This document shows positions 35,822 through 42,849 of a stretch of 64,000 nt of DNA, in pieces. The notes beneath the pieces were generated by a model. It had not been told where the DNA came from, made no database searches, and saw only the letters and a program-made list of their open reading frames with translations. The stretch spans positions 632,222-696,221 of the forward strand of contig NZ_KE384084.1 in NCBI RefSeq assembly GCF_000423725.1. The letters are read 5' to 3'. Within the stretch, counting starts at the first letter, position 1, and each line of letters begins with the position of its first letter. The position numbers and the translations under genes are program-made. This DNA comes from Streptococcus devriesei DSM 19639 (GTDB lineage: Bacteria > Bacillota > Bacilli > Lactobacillales > Streptococcaceae).

Positions 35822-37871
35822 CTTTTTCTCCTTTTTCTATTGTCCGGCCAATGATAGTTAAAATATCTTCTTTTTTCTCTGCCGCAATCATAGCTTCTAT
35901 AGCAGTCTCATCCTCCAAAACCATGGCCAACTGCTGCAGTGCCTTCAAATGCGCCGTTGTATCAACAGCCGCCAAAACAAACACTAACTGCACCTGTCTA
36001 TCCGGATCGCCTTCTTTTTCCAAATCAAAATCAACCGGTTCTTTCAGCTGCAGCAGGCTGAGTCCTAGCTTATTAACGCCATAATCAGGAGACGCATGAG
36101 GAACAGCGACTTTGGGTGCCAGCACAATATAGGCTCCCAGTTTGTTGACAGAGTCAATCATACCGTCTATGTAAGCTGCTTCAATATACTGTTTTTCCAA
36201 CAGAGGCTTAGCTGCCACTCGGATGGCCTCCTGCCAATTCCCGACAGCATCTGCCTGCTGAATAAAATCAATTGCTAATAAATCCAATAATCCTAATCCT
36301 CCAATCTCTTCTATTTGTTTGGCTCCAATAATATAATTTGATAAATCGTTAATCAAGGAAGAACGATCATCTATCGTCGCATGTTTACTGATAATTGCCA
36401 GCAATTCTTCTATCGAAATATCATCATCAATGGACAGCTGAAAATCTGCACAGACTTTTTTCTTCAAAATCATTTTTTCGATCGGATTCATCAATGGCTG
36501 AGTCACATAAACAGGTTTTTTATTTTCAAAATAAACCGTTGAAAATATGAGATCGTAACTAGACAAATCACTGTTTTGAATTTTATCCAGCTGATGAACT
36601 TCCTTGAAATGCATCTGCGGAAAGAGCTGCTTCAGTTCTGACTGCATGATCAAAGAGGAACTGATTCCATTTGGACAAACTGATAAAGCGGTCAATTTAT
36701 CACCTGATGACTGACGTTTGCTGGTCAGGTAACCGCCAAAATGAATGGTAAAATAAGCCACCTCATCATCACTAATCGTCTTTCCGACAGCCTTTTCCAA
36801 AGGAGACAGACTCTTTTTAATGAGATAAAATAAGGAGCTGTACTCTGACATGATCTGTGATTTCAAAGGATTGACCAACACGATATCAAACAGCAGACGA
36901 TAGTAAGCCGGCAGTAAATGCATATACAAATTTTTACGAAAGGCAATAGAATCTTGAAATTCCAGACCCGTATTAGCCCTTACCAATTCAATAATATCGG
37001 ACATGATGGCAGTGACCGTTTTATCCGGAGCCTCAAAATAATCTCCCTGAATACAGCCCACAATCCGGGAGGCTGCAAAATCTCTTTCCTTTGACAAATT
37101 AGGAAAATCAGCAAGCAGCTCATTGATAACCTCTCCCGCTCTTGTTTTAAAGACGCGCTCCAGCTGATAAAACTCATCAGAAAATTCAGGTTCTAAGGAC
37201 AGATGGTTTAAAACAGCCAATAAATAACAGACCTCGTTCATTTTTTCGGAAATGAAATAGACACCATACTTCTTTCCCAAATTGATAAAAGCTGAAGAGA
37301 TATCCTTAACTTCCAAAGAGATCTGACAATGATAGGCAAGGTACTGTATCAGCCATTTGCCGCCGCTGAAAGAAAGCAGCTGGACAATTGTATTTTCCAA
37401 CAGCCGCCTCAGATCCAGTCCTCTTCCTTTAAGATAATACCCCCTTTGTCTAGTATAGTTTAACTGCACATTAAATAAGAGAAGCTGCTTTTTAACAATC
37501 TTTAAATCAGTTAAAACTGAATTTTTGCTGATTCTCAAAAGCTGCTGTAAGTGATAGTTCGAAATGAATTGCCGGTTCAGAAGAACATATAAAATGATCA
37601 TATCCTTACGCTCTTCCTGAAAAAGATAATCGTCAAAATCAGGGAACAGCTGTTCAAATAGATCCATGATTGAAACATTGGGAACAAAAAGACAGCCGTT
37701 CTCTATTCGAATCGGTTCATAATGATATCTTTGCAAGCTGTCATTGATTTTTACGATATCTGAACATAACGATTTTTTATTTGTTTTTAAAATATACTCC
37801 AGTTCATTAAAAGAACGGTTAGGATACTTAGAAAAGATTTGAAATTTTTTAATGAGCTCATTAGATAACAT
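35814..37871 (-). CDS. PRD-containing BglG/MtlR-type activator with C-terminal EIIA domain
   Basis: A 685-residue PTS-controlled transcriptional activator. HTH regions at the N-terminus (FNELEYILKTNKKSLCSDIVKIN) are followed by two PRDs, an EIIB-like domain with cysteine (LSVCPNGISSSLIM) and a C-terminal EIIA domain with the phospho-histidine in VAVPHASPDYGV. I start at ATG 37871, which has GGAGG before it; the frame extends 22 codons upstream across the promoter and is unlikely to be used. First gene of the operon, so its EIIA domain probably energises the PTS. Confidence 0.9.
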   Translation of the reverse strand: MLSNELIKKFQIFSKYPNRSFNELEYILKTNKKSLCSDIVKINDSLQRYHYEPIRIENGCLFVPNVSIMDLFEQLFPDFDDYLFQEERKDMIILYVLLNRQFISNYHLQQLLRISKNSVLTDLKIVKKQLLLFNVQLNYTRQRGYYLKGRGLDLRRLLENTIVQLLSFSGGKWLIQYLAYHCQISLEVKDISSAFINLGKKYGVYFISEKMNEVCYLLAVLNHLSLEPEFSDEFYQLERVFKTRAGEVINELLADFPNLSKERDFAASRIVGCIQGDYFEAPDKTVTAIMSDIIELVRANTGLEFQDSIAFRKNLYMHLLPAYYRLLFDIVLVNPLKSQIMSEYSSLFYLIKKSLSPLEKAVGKTISDDEVAYFTIHFGGYLTSKRQSSGDKLTALSVCPNGISSSLIMQSELKQLFPQMHFKEVHQLDKIQNSDLSSYDLIFSTVYFENKKPVYVTQPLMNPIEKMILKKKVCADFQLSIDDDISIEELLAIISKHATIDDRSSLINDLSNYIIGAKQIEEIGGLGLLDLLAIDFIQQADAVGNWQEAIRVAAKPLLEKQYIEAAYIDGMIDSVNKLGAYIVLAPKVAVPHASPDYGVNKLGLSLLQLKEPVDFDLEKEGDPDRQVQLVFVLAAVDTTAHLKALQQLAMVLEDETAIEAMIAAEKKEDILTIIGRTIEKGEKDD

Positions 37872-37892
37872 TTCAATTCCTCCTATGTCTAT

Positions 37893-37921
37893 AGTATATA
37901 AGTAAGCGCTGTCACTTTCAA
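37893..37921 (-). promoter_or_regulatory. Promoter with internal cre-like site, ascorbate-type PTS operon
   Basis: -35 TTGAAA (37916-37921), 17-bp spacer, -10 TATACT (37893-37898) on the minus strand. The spacer is filled by GTGACAGCGCTTACT (37901-37915), a cre-like sequence with AGCGCT core, so CcpA should repress this operon. Confidence 0.7.
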
Positions 37922-37992
37922 ATTGTTTTGAGCACAATTTTAGTCGGGATTATGTCGTCTCCATTGGACCCATTTATCATAAAATCATATAA

Positions 37993-38151
37993 ATAATTGG
38001 AACTGGTTTTATTAAAAATACTGTATCTATTAATACTTTATCATTTCCAAGTTCTTGTATTTATTCTTGGAAAGAGGGGGATTATTATTGTTCTGTTAAT
38101 TATCAAAATCCAGAAAATATAGAAAAAAATATCTACCAGTTTTATCTCTAA
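37993..38151 (+). pseudogene. Open remnant without a start codon
   Basis: Fifty-two codons follow an in-frame TAA and contain no ATG, GTG or TTG near the 5' end. They read ...SINTLSFPSSCIYSWKEG and end in IYQFYL then TAA. I do not recognise a family. It sits next to transposase debris and is probably the tail of a lost gene. Confidence 0.35.
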
Positions 38152-38190
38152 AAAAATCATTCAAAGCTTATGGATATAATGTTAGCATTT

Positions 38191-38361
38191 CTAATATTGC
38201 TCCTTCTGAAGAAAACAAATATCAACCTGCATTTCCAACTCTTTATTGCGTTTTCTAAGCGCGATGAGCTCACGCTGCTCATCCGTTAGGTTATCTGCAG
38301 TTTTAAAAGAAGCAATTGTTTTAGCCTGTCTGACCCACTTACCAAAAAGAGAAGCACAACG
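38191..38361 (-). pseudogene. IS3-family transposase OrfA fragment
   Basis: The minus strand reads FGKWVRQAKTIASFK and DEQRELIALRKRNKELEMQ, the helix-turn-helix end and leucine-zipper region of IS3-family OrfA. It ends at TAG after about 56 codons, with no start or OrfB. It joins directly to the IS-end repeat at 38351-38443. Confidence 0.75.
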
Positions 38362-38443
38362 GCCTTGCCCCTCTTGAAATGAGGAACAAGGCCGTTGCTT
38401 GATCGTTTATTATTTCACTGCCCACTTGACAGGGAGCTGTTCA
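38351..38443 (-). repeat. IS3-type end remnant, copy 1
   Basis: 93 bp ending (plus strand) in TTGACAGGGAGCTGTTCA, about 89% identical to 39368-39460. It contains the hairpin arms CAACGGCCTTG / CAAGGCCGTTG. Confidence 0.7.
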
Positions 38444-38864
38444 GTTTCTCAGTCTTTTTGAATGACCAGATTTATTAACTCACTTAATTAAAAATCGGAA
38501 TAGTTAGAGGGATATTTTTCTCATATTCCACATAAATTGTCAGAATCTTTTTTGTTTTTGAATTTTCGCATCAGACTTGTTAAATAATATTAATTTAGAC
38601 CAAAACCCCTTGATTAAGAAAATCCTAAGCGTTAAAATAAAAGCGTAAATTTTCATAAAGTTTTCAAGACATACCTCGCTGTGAAAATAGTATGAAGATT
38701 TATTAAGAAACGATCACAGACCAATGTGGATATTTAGTAGGAGGGACAAAGAAGGGGGATATGTGTATACTCTAAATAAACGCTAATTATTTGAAGAATA
38801 GTTTTACTAGGAGAATATCCTCAGTCTAAGACTGTTTAGCTAAAAATATTTTTATGGAGGAAAT
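38444..38864. other. AT-rich intergenic region
   Basis: About 420 bp without a recognisable gene, between IS debris and the small membrane gene. It presumably holds the promoter of that gene. I see no convincing bacteriocin-type direct-repeat operator. Confidence 0.4.
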
Positions 38865-39098
38865 ATGAAACTGAATTTAAAACTAACTAAACATACAACC
38901 ATGTCTAAAAGTACTTTCATTTTTATAGTAATCTATATCCTCAGCCTCGTTATACTAAGCCGTCTTCGCAAGTATGAATTAATTGATGGAAAATTATTCC
39001 TCGTTTTTGGGATTATGGAAATTTTAGCAACCATCTATGCTTGGATTGTTTTTATAAAAATAGTAATAGGACTATTATCCCATAAAGATTTTGTCTGA
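38865..39098 (+). CDS. Small two-helix membrane protein, frame continues past TGA
   Basis: A 77-residue protein with two membrane helices (about residues 16-33 and 44-71) joined by a charged loop (RLRKYELIDGK). GGAGGAAAT precedes the ATG, a strong site. The stop TGA (39096-39098) is followed in the same frame by 25 codons, YTYGAAGGALLFGTAGF to DNY, then TAA at 39174-39176; this tail is glycine/alanine rich like class II bacteriocin C-termini. Either the gene has a nonsense mutation or it is a bacteriocin-immunity-like protein. A terminator follows at 39272-39309. Function unknown. Confidence 0.6.
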   Translation: MKLNLKLTKHTTMSKSTFIFIVIYILSLVILSRLRKYELIDGKLFLVFGIMEILATIYAWIVFIKIVIGLLSHKDFV

Positions 39099-39271
39099 TA
39101 TACTTATGGTGCTGCTGGTGGAGCTTTGCTTTTTGGAACTGCTGGTTTTATTACTGGAGCTATTGATAACTATTAATGCTGGATCTTATTTATTCCATTT
39201 CTGCTCATAAAAATACAGACGTTTAGAGTAGACACGGTTACATTTTTGATTTAAATATAGAAAATACCTCT

Positions 39272-39309
39272 CCCCTGCTTCTACTCTTATAGGAAGTCAG
39301 GGGCTTTTT
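39272..39309 (+). terminator. Terminator of the small membrane gene
   Basis: CCCCTG (39272-39277) / CAGGGG (39298-39303) with an inner CTTC/GAAG stem, followed by CTTTTTC. Confidence 0.7.
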
Positions 39310-39367
39310 CTGAAAAAATTACCCATTGAGCCTATATCACTTTTTACAATAACCACCGGTATCAAAA

Positions 39368-39460
39368 GAAGCACAACGGCCTCGCTCCTCTTGAAATGAG
39401 GAACAAGGCCGTTGCCTAATCGTTTATGATTTCACTATCCCTTTGACAGGGAGCAGTTCA
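39368..39460 (-). repeat. IS3-type end remnant, copy 2
   Basis: 93 bp about 89% identical and in the same orientation as 38351-38443, ending (plus strand) in TTGACAGGGAGCAGTTCA. The CAACGGCCT...AGGCCGTTG hairpin is retained. No transposase sequence is attached here. Confidence 0.7.
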
Positions 39461-39503
39461 CTTTTGTCCCAAACTCTTAATTCTTTTATAAAACAGAAAA
39501 TCT

Positions 39504-40094
39504 TTATGGCAAAGCCTTTCTTTTAGCTTGAATAACCTGCAAAAGCAAATCAAGCAGAAAAGCTGTAAGCCCGCCTAAAAAGACATAGCCTACATAATAA
39601 GTGAATGTCATGGGATGAAAAAGAGCAATGGCAGCAATGGAGCCAATAAAAGAGTCCGCATGATCCAAGACAAGGAAAAACCATCTGGCATTGCCTTGAC
39701 CCTCCTGCCCCGCAGGGATATTGAAGCGGCGCTTAATGAAGCTGGTGGGCAGATCACAAAGAGCATAAGCACTCCCTAAGAGAAATCCGAAAAAAAGATT
39801 GAAGAAAATATCATTGTGGTAATCAGCAACCAAGGACAGGGAGAGAAAATGCGGAATAATCCCCAAAATCAGTCCCCAAATGACCTGAAAAAAAGTGGTC
39901 AGAGCAATCATCCCCCAGAAGCCCTTCCACGTTTTATTGGGACCTAAAAAGCGCCTGCCGTCAGACGTTTTGAGACCGCCGTCAATCGGCTCATAGGTCC
40001 AAGCCAGAAAGTCAGATTCACAAAAAAACTTATTGGCAACCCCGGCCAAAAAGACGGGCAAAAGGGTCACATACATCATCGCAATTGTCTTCAA
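39504..40094 (-). CDS. CDP-archaeol synthase-like (CarS/DUF46) membrane protein
   Basis: A 196-residue polytopic protein with five to six helices. The stretch PIDGGLKTSDGRRFLGPNKTWKGF (residues about 37-60) is the cytidylyltransferase-type signature of the CarS/DUF46 family. DHADSFIGSIAA is the conserved second acidic motif. Archaeal members make CDP-archaeol, while bacterial members probably activate a lipid alcohol with CTP. It is monocistronic. The substrate is unknown. Confidence 0.82.
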   Translation of the reverse strand: MKTIAMMYVTLLPVFLAGVANKFFCESDFLAWTYEPIDGGLKTSDGRRFLGPNKTWKGFWGMIALTTFFQVIWGLILGIIPHFLSLSLVADYHNDIFFNLFFGFLLGSAYALCDLPTSFIKRRFNIPAGQEGQGNARWFFLVLDHADSFIGSIAAIALFHPMTFTYYVGYVFLGGLTAFLLDLLLQVIQAKRKALP

Positions 40095-40271
40095 AAGGTC
40101 TCTCCTCTTTTCATATATGCTTATTATAGCACATTCTTAGAAAAGTGGAATAAAGACGTTCTGGGAAAATGAGGAAAATATCTTCATGTATCATTTGCTA
40201 AAGATTAAACACTTAATTAGATAAGATAAACTCTCAGCAATGCTGCTCAGACTTGGTTCTTTAAGAAAAAG

Positions 40272-40748
40272 CTACTCCTTGATTTCACGCCCGTTTAATT
40301 TTTGGATAGGTCGATTATTACTGAAACCAAGAGTTTTAGAGAATTTTTTAACTTGAGTCTGGCTAATGTTTTTTTGTTTTTTAAAAACAATCCAATTTAC
40401 ACCTTCCGTACATGGTGGCGTGGTTAAAGACCCTTCAAAATTGTAATAACTCAAATCTTTAGGAAACATCTGATTGATATTAATAGTCTTTGCCAGCTTA
40501 ATTTTCCTTTCAGCCTTCTTAGGCATATTTCTCCAAACCGACTTCAAAGCCTTATTGTTAGCACCATATTGGTAAAGCACCGATACAACTGTAATTTTAT
40601 TGTCTTTAGTTTTATAAACAAAGTGCTCTTCTAGCGGATATGTTTTACCATCAATTTGATTTTCACTTGGTGCGTGAAAATGGAACTGCTCCAGAGTATA
40701 GGTATTGTTGCCAAACTTCAGTGTATTATCCGAAGAAATTATAATACT
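40272..40748 (-). pseudogene. Alpha-carbonic anhydrase, 5' truncated
   Basis: The open frame of 158 codons contains QFHFHAPSENQIDGKTYPLEEHF with all three zinc-binding histidines, then YNFEGSLTTPPCTEGVNW, the conserved C-terminal half of an alpha-carbonic anhydrase. An in-frame TAA (40749-40751) precedes IIISSDNTLK, and the signal peptide and first about 90 residues are missing. The upstream 100 bp show no recognisable N-terminal domain. I judge it a remnant of a secreted enzyme of pH homeostasis. Translation from an internal GTG (40580) would yield a non-functional piece. Confidence 0.75.
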
Positions 40749-40875
40749 TTATGAGAAGAAGACGAAGCCCTTTTTATACGCAATCTTATGGATTACATTA
40801 TTTTTTTGAGTGCTGACGAAGTATCATGTGTGCCTGTCCAACTTTCATTTTACTTATTTATTTAATAGTATGGAT

Positions 40876-42138
40876 TTAATAACTCCCTTCTGTATTTCTA
40901 GTTAACTTAATTTCCTTTTCTAATAGGGAGTGTTTTAACGTTTCCTTATTCTCAATAAGAAGTTTTGCCAAGTCGTATTCCTCACATTTAAATAACAATT
41001 TAGCCATTATATCCTCTAGTATATTTGTAGATTGATATTGCACCCATTTCATACTCTCCTTATTTTCTTGTAAATAACTAACATCTTTTTTTAAAGCAGC
41101 TATCTGCTCACGGGCATTCTCCATAATCTCAATATTTTTTAAAAGATAATAAAGGTATATTATAGAGGTGTTATTGCGGTAATTTTCCTTTTGCAAAGAT
41201 AAGACTTGCAGGGCTTTTTCAACTTCATAGTTATGAATCAAACATCTAACATAGTTAATGACCAAAGATTCTTCAAAAAAAGTATCTTTACTGTCACTGC
41301 TTAATTTGTTAAGTTTAAAATAAATGTTTTCAATTGTTGAAAAATAATTTTTATCATGATTTATCCCATAGTTAAACGGTAATAAAGCGTACCATTTAAT
41401 ATAATCTGGCTCTATAGCAATATTTTTTTGTAATAATTTATAATATTTTTCTTCTTTATTAAACTTAGCTAACTGTTCTTCAGACCTACCAGAATTGTAA
41501 AGAGAAAACTGAGTTTTTATTTTTATTAAATTGAGTGATCTAGGCTCTTCATGAACATATCCATAAAAATTTATTGTTTCTGTATTTTTATACAATCTCT
41601 CAGCCCAATTTACTACTACAGAATCTTCTGCTGTCTGCTTAAAGCACAAACAAATGTCATCCTCTGGTAAAAGATAATCCAGTACAGATAAAGTTAATTT
41701 TAAAGCTTTGCTGTCAACATTACCTAAAAATTGCTCATCTGAATCAATAAAAAAATTCCAAGAAGAGAGTGATGAACTGGATAGATTCGCTGCTTTATTT
41801 CTCATTAATGCAAAATTATTTTCCCATACCAGTTCTCTTAAAACTATTTTCGTATTTTCTTGCTGCAATTGCTTTACTACTTCAATGGTTTTATCCTTTG
41901 ACCCTGTATCATATACATATATGCAATCAGAAATCTTATCTGCACTAGCAATTGCATTTTGTATCAATTGTTCTTGATCTTTTACCAAAATAATAGCATT
42001 TATGCTAAGATCATTTGCATTATTAATAAGCTGATTTCTAATTTTTAAATTATTCCAAATAGAATAGACTTTCTTTTTAGGTATACCTGTATCTTCAATA
42101 TCGATATTGTTAAAAAATGTATTAAGAAAATTATCCAT
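40876..42138 (-). CDS. SunS-like peptide glycosyltransferase (GT2)
   Basis: A 420-residue GT-A enzyme; SunS is 422. Motifs seen: AIILVKDQEQLIQNAIASAD then IYVYDTGSKDKTIEVV near residues 48-90, the WENNFALMRNKA motif near 105-116, and the metal-binding FFIDSDEQFLG near 128-138. The C-terminal 180 residues are helical, TPR-like, and end in charged helices. This matches peptide S/O-glycosyltransferases of the SunS/ThuS type rather than polysaccharide GT2 enzymes. The gene follows two double-glycine peptide genes after a strong hairpin (42175-42208). A modest GGTAGG ribosome site precedes the ATG. AT-rich codon use suggests transfer. Which residues it glycosylates is unknown. Confidence 0.78.
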   Translation of the reverse strand: MDNFLNTFFNNIDIEDTGIPKKKVYSIWNNLKIRNQLINNANDLSINAIILVKDQEQLIQNAIASADKISDCIYVYDTGSKDKTIEVVKQLQQENTKIVLRELVWENNFALMRNKAANLSSSSLSSWNFFIDSDEQFLGNVDSKALKLTLSVLDYLLPEDDICLCFKQTAEDSVVVNWAERLYKNTETINFYGYVHEEPRSLNLIKIKTQFSLYNSGRSEEQLAKFNKEEKYYKLLQKNIAIEPDYIKWYALLPFNYGINHDKNYFSTIENIYFKLNKLSSDSKDTFFEESLVINYVRCLIHNYEVEKALQVLSLQKENYRNNTSIIYLYYLLKNIEIMENAREQIAALKKDVSYLQENKESMKWVQYQSTNILEDIMAKLLFKCEEYDLAKLLIENKETLKHSLLEKEIKLTRNTEGSY

Positions 42139-42174
42139 AAACCTACCATAAATTATAAAAATTTTAACGAAATA

Positions 42175-42208
42175 CCCCCTAAGTTGAAGATTGTCTTGAC
42201 TTAGGGGG
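42175..42208 (-). terminator. Strong intercistronic hairpin (attenuator-like)
   Basis: CCCCCTAAGT / ACTTAGGGGG perfect 10-bp arms extended by TCAAGA / TCTTCA with one mismatch around a 3-nt loop. On the minus strand it is followed by TATTTCGTT, not a clean T-run, so it may terminate only partly. That would give more peptide than glycosyltransferase mRNA. Confidence 0.7.
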
Positions 42209-42241
42209 ACATCAGTATATTATCTTGCTAACATTTAAAAA

Positions 42242-42385
42242 TTAAAGACCTACATTCAGACTTACTTCATTGAAATATTTTCCAAATGCATCGAAGTCAA
42301 TCCAAGATCTGCCACCAACAATTTCAGACATGTCTTGCTCATCTAATTTTTCAAAAATTTCTTCCATTTTTTTTAGCTCAGTCAT
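42242..42385 (-). CDS. Double-glycine leader peptide B (47 aa), candidate glycosyltransferase substrate
   Basis: The leader is 25 residues, MTELKKMEEIFEKLDEQD then MSEIVGG, with LDxxDMSEIVGG fitting the C39-peptidase double-glycine consensus. The predicted core is 22 residues, RSWIDFDAFGK through VSLNVGL. It has no cysteine, one tryptophan and two serines. A GGAGA site precedes the ATG. Leader is identical at the protein level to peptide A. It lies 104 bp upstream of the glycosyltransferase gene, after the hairpin. Role as bacteriocin or pheromone is inferred. Confidence 0.85.
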   Translation of the reverse strand: MTELKKMEEIFEKLDEQDMSEIVGGRSWIDFDAFGKYFNEVSLNVGL

Positions 42386-42407
42386 AATTTTTCTCCATAA
42401 TAAAAAA

Positions 42408-42554
42408 TTAAAGACCTATATTTAGGCTTACCTGATTGAAATATCTCCCAAATGCACCGATGTCATAAACCCAAGATCTGCCACCAACAATTTCAGACAT
42501 GTCTTGCTCATCTAATTTTTCAAAAATTTCTTCCATTTTTTTTAGCTCAGTCAT
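42408..42554 (-). CDS. Double-glycine leader peptide A (48 aa), candidate glycosyltransferase substrate
   Basis: First gene of the cluster. The 25-residue leader ending MSEIVGG equals that of peptide B. The predicted core is 23 residues, RSWVYDIGAFGRYF then NQVSLNIGL. Aligned with B, RSW, AFG, YFN and VSLN.GL are conserved and the region after RSW diverges. No cysteine is present. GGAGGAAA precedes the ATG. A promoter (TTTACT, 16 bp, TATAAT at 42644-42649) lies about 90 bp upstream. Export would need a C39-type ABC transporter, which is not in this window. Confidence 0.88.
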   Translation of the reverse strand: MTELKKMEEIFEKLDEQDMSEIVGGRSWVYDIGAFGRYFNQVSLNIGL

Positions 42555-42643
42555 AATTTTTTCCTCCATAATAAAGAATTAATATTTCTAAGGCCTTTGA
42601 AGATATTAAGAACGAAAACATTTGACAAGTATTTTCAACTATT

Positions 42644-42671
42644 ATTATAGCTCGTAGATATTTCTAGTAAA
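42644..42671 (-). promoter_or_regulatory. Candidate promoter of the double-glycine peptide cluster
   Basis: TTTACT (42666-42671), 16-bp spacer, TATAAT (42644-42649) on the minus strand, followed by an AT-rich leader of about 90 bp. Confidence 0.55.
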
Positions 42672-42764
42672 TTACTTTTCGGTCACAAAAGCATAAAGAA
42701 AAATTTGAAAATTCAAAACTTTTAAACAGCAAGAAAGTCGCTATAAAATAAGGTCTAAACAAAG

Positions 42765-42796
42765 TAAAAGCCAGCGTCTTTATAGGCGCTGGCTGG
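42765..42796 (-). terminator. Terminator of the cellobiose operon
   Basis: AGCCAGCG / CGCTGGCT arms (42769-42776, 42787-42794), followed on the minus strand by TTTTAC. It lies 55 bp past celD and insulates the peptide cluster. Confidence 0.75.
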
Positions 42797-42849
42797 TGAT
42801 GCGGGCGTATAACACTTGTTCGAATCTCCCGTTTAACGGGTAGTTAGGA

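Larger units (their letters stand above)
42242..42570 (-). repeat. Tandem duplication of the double-glycine peptide gene
   Basis: The two peptide genes with their leaders (about 42242-42400 and 42408-42570) form adjacent direct repeats. The leader-coding halves are essentially identical; differences concentrate in the mature-peptide halves. Confidence 0.8.

Noticed and set aside
38444..38864. A search for bacteriocin-type regulator direct repeats and an extra double-glycine leader gene near the small membrane gene
   Set aside because: No leader with a GG motif and no paired direct repeat at promoter spacing was found on either strand.
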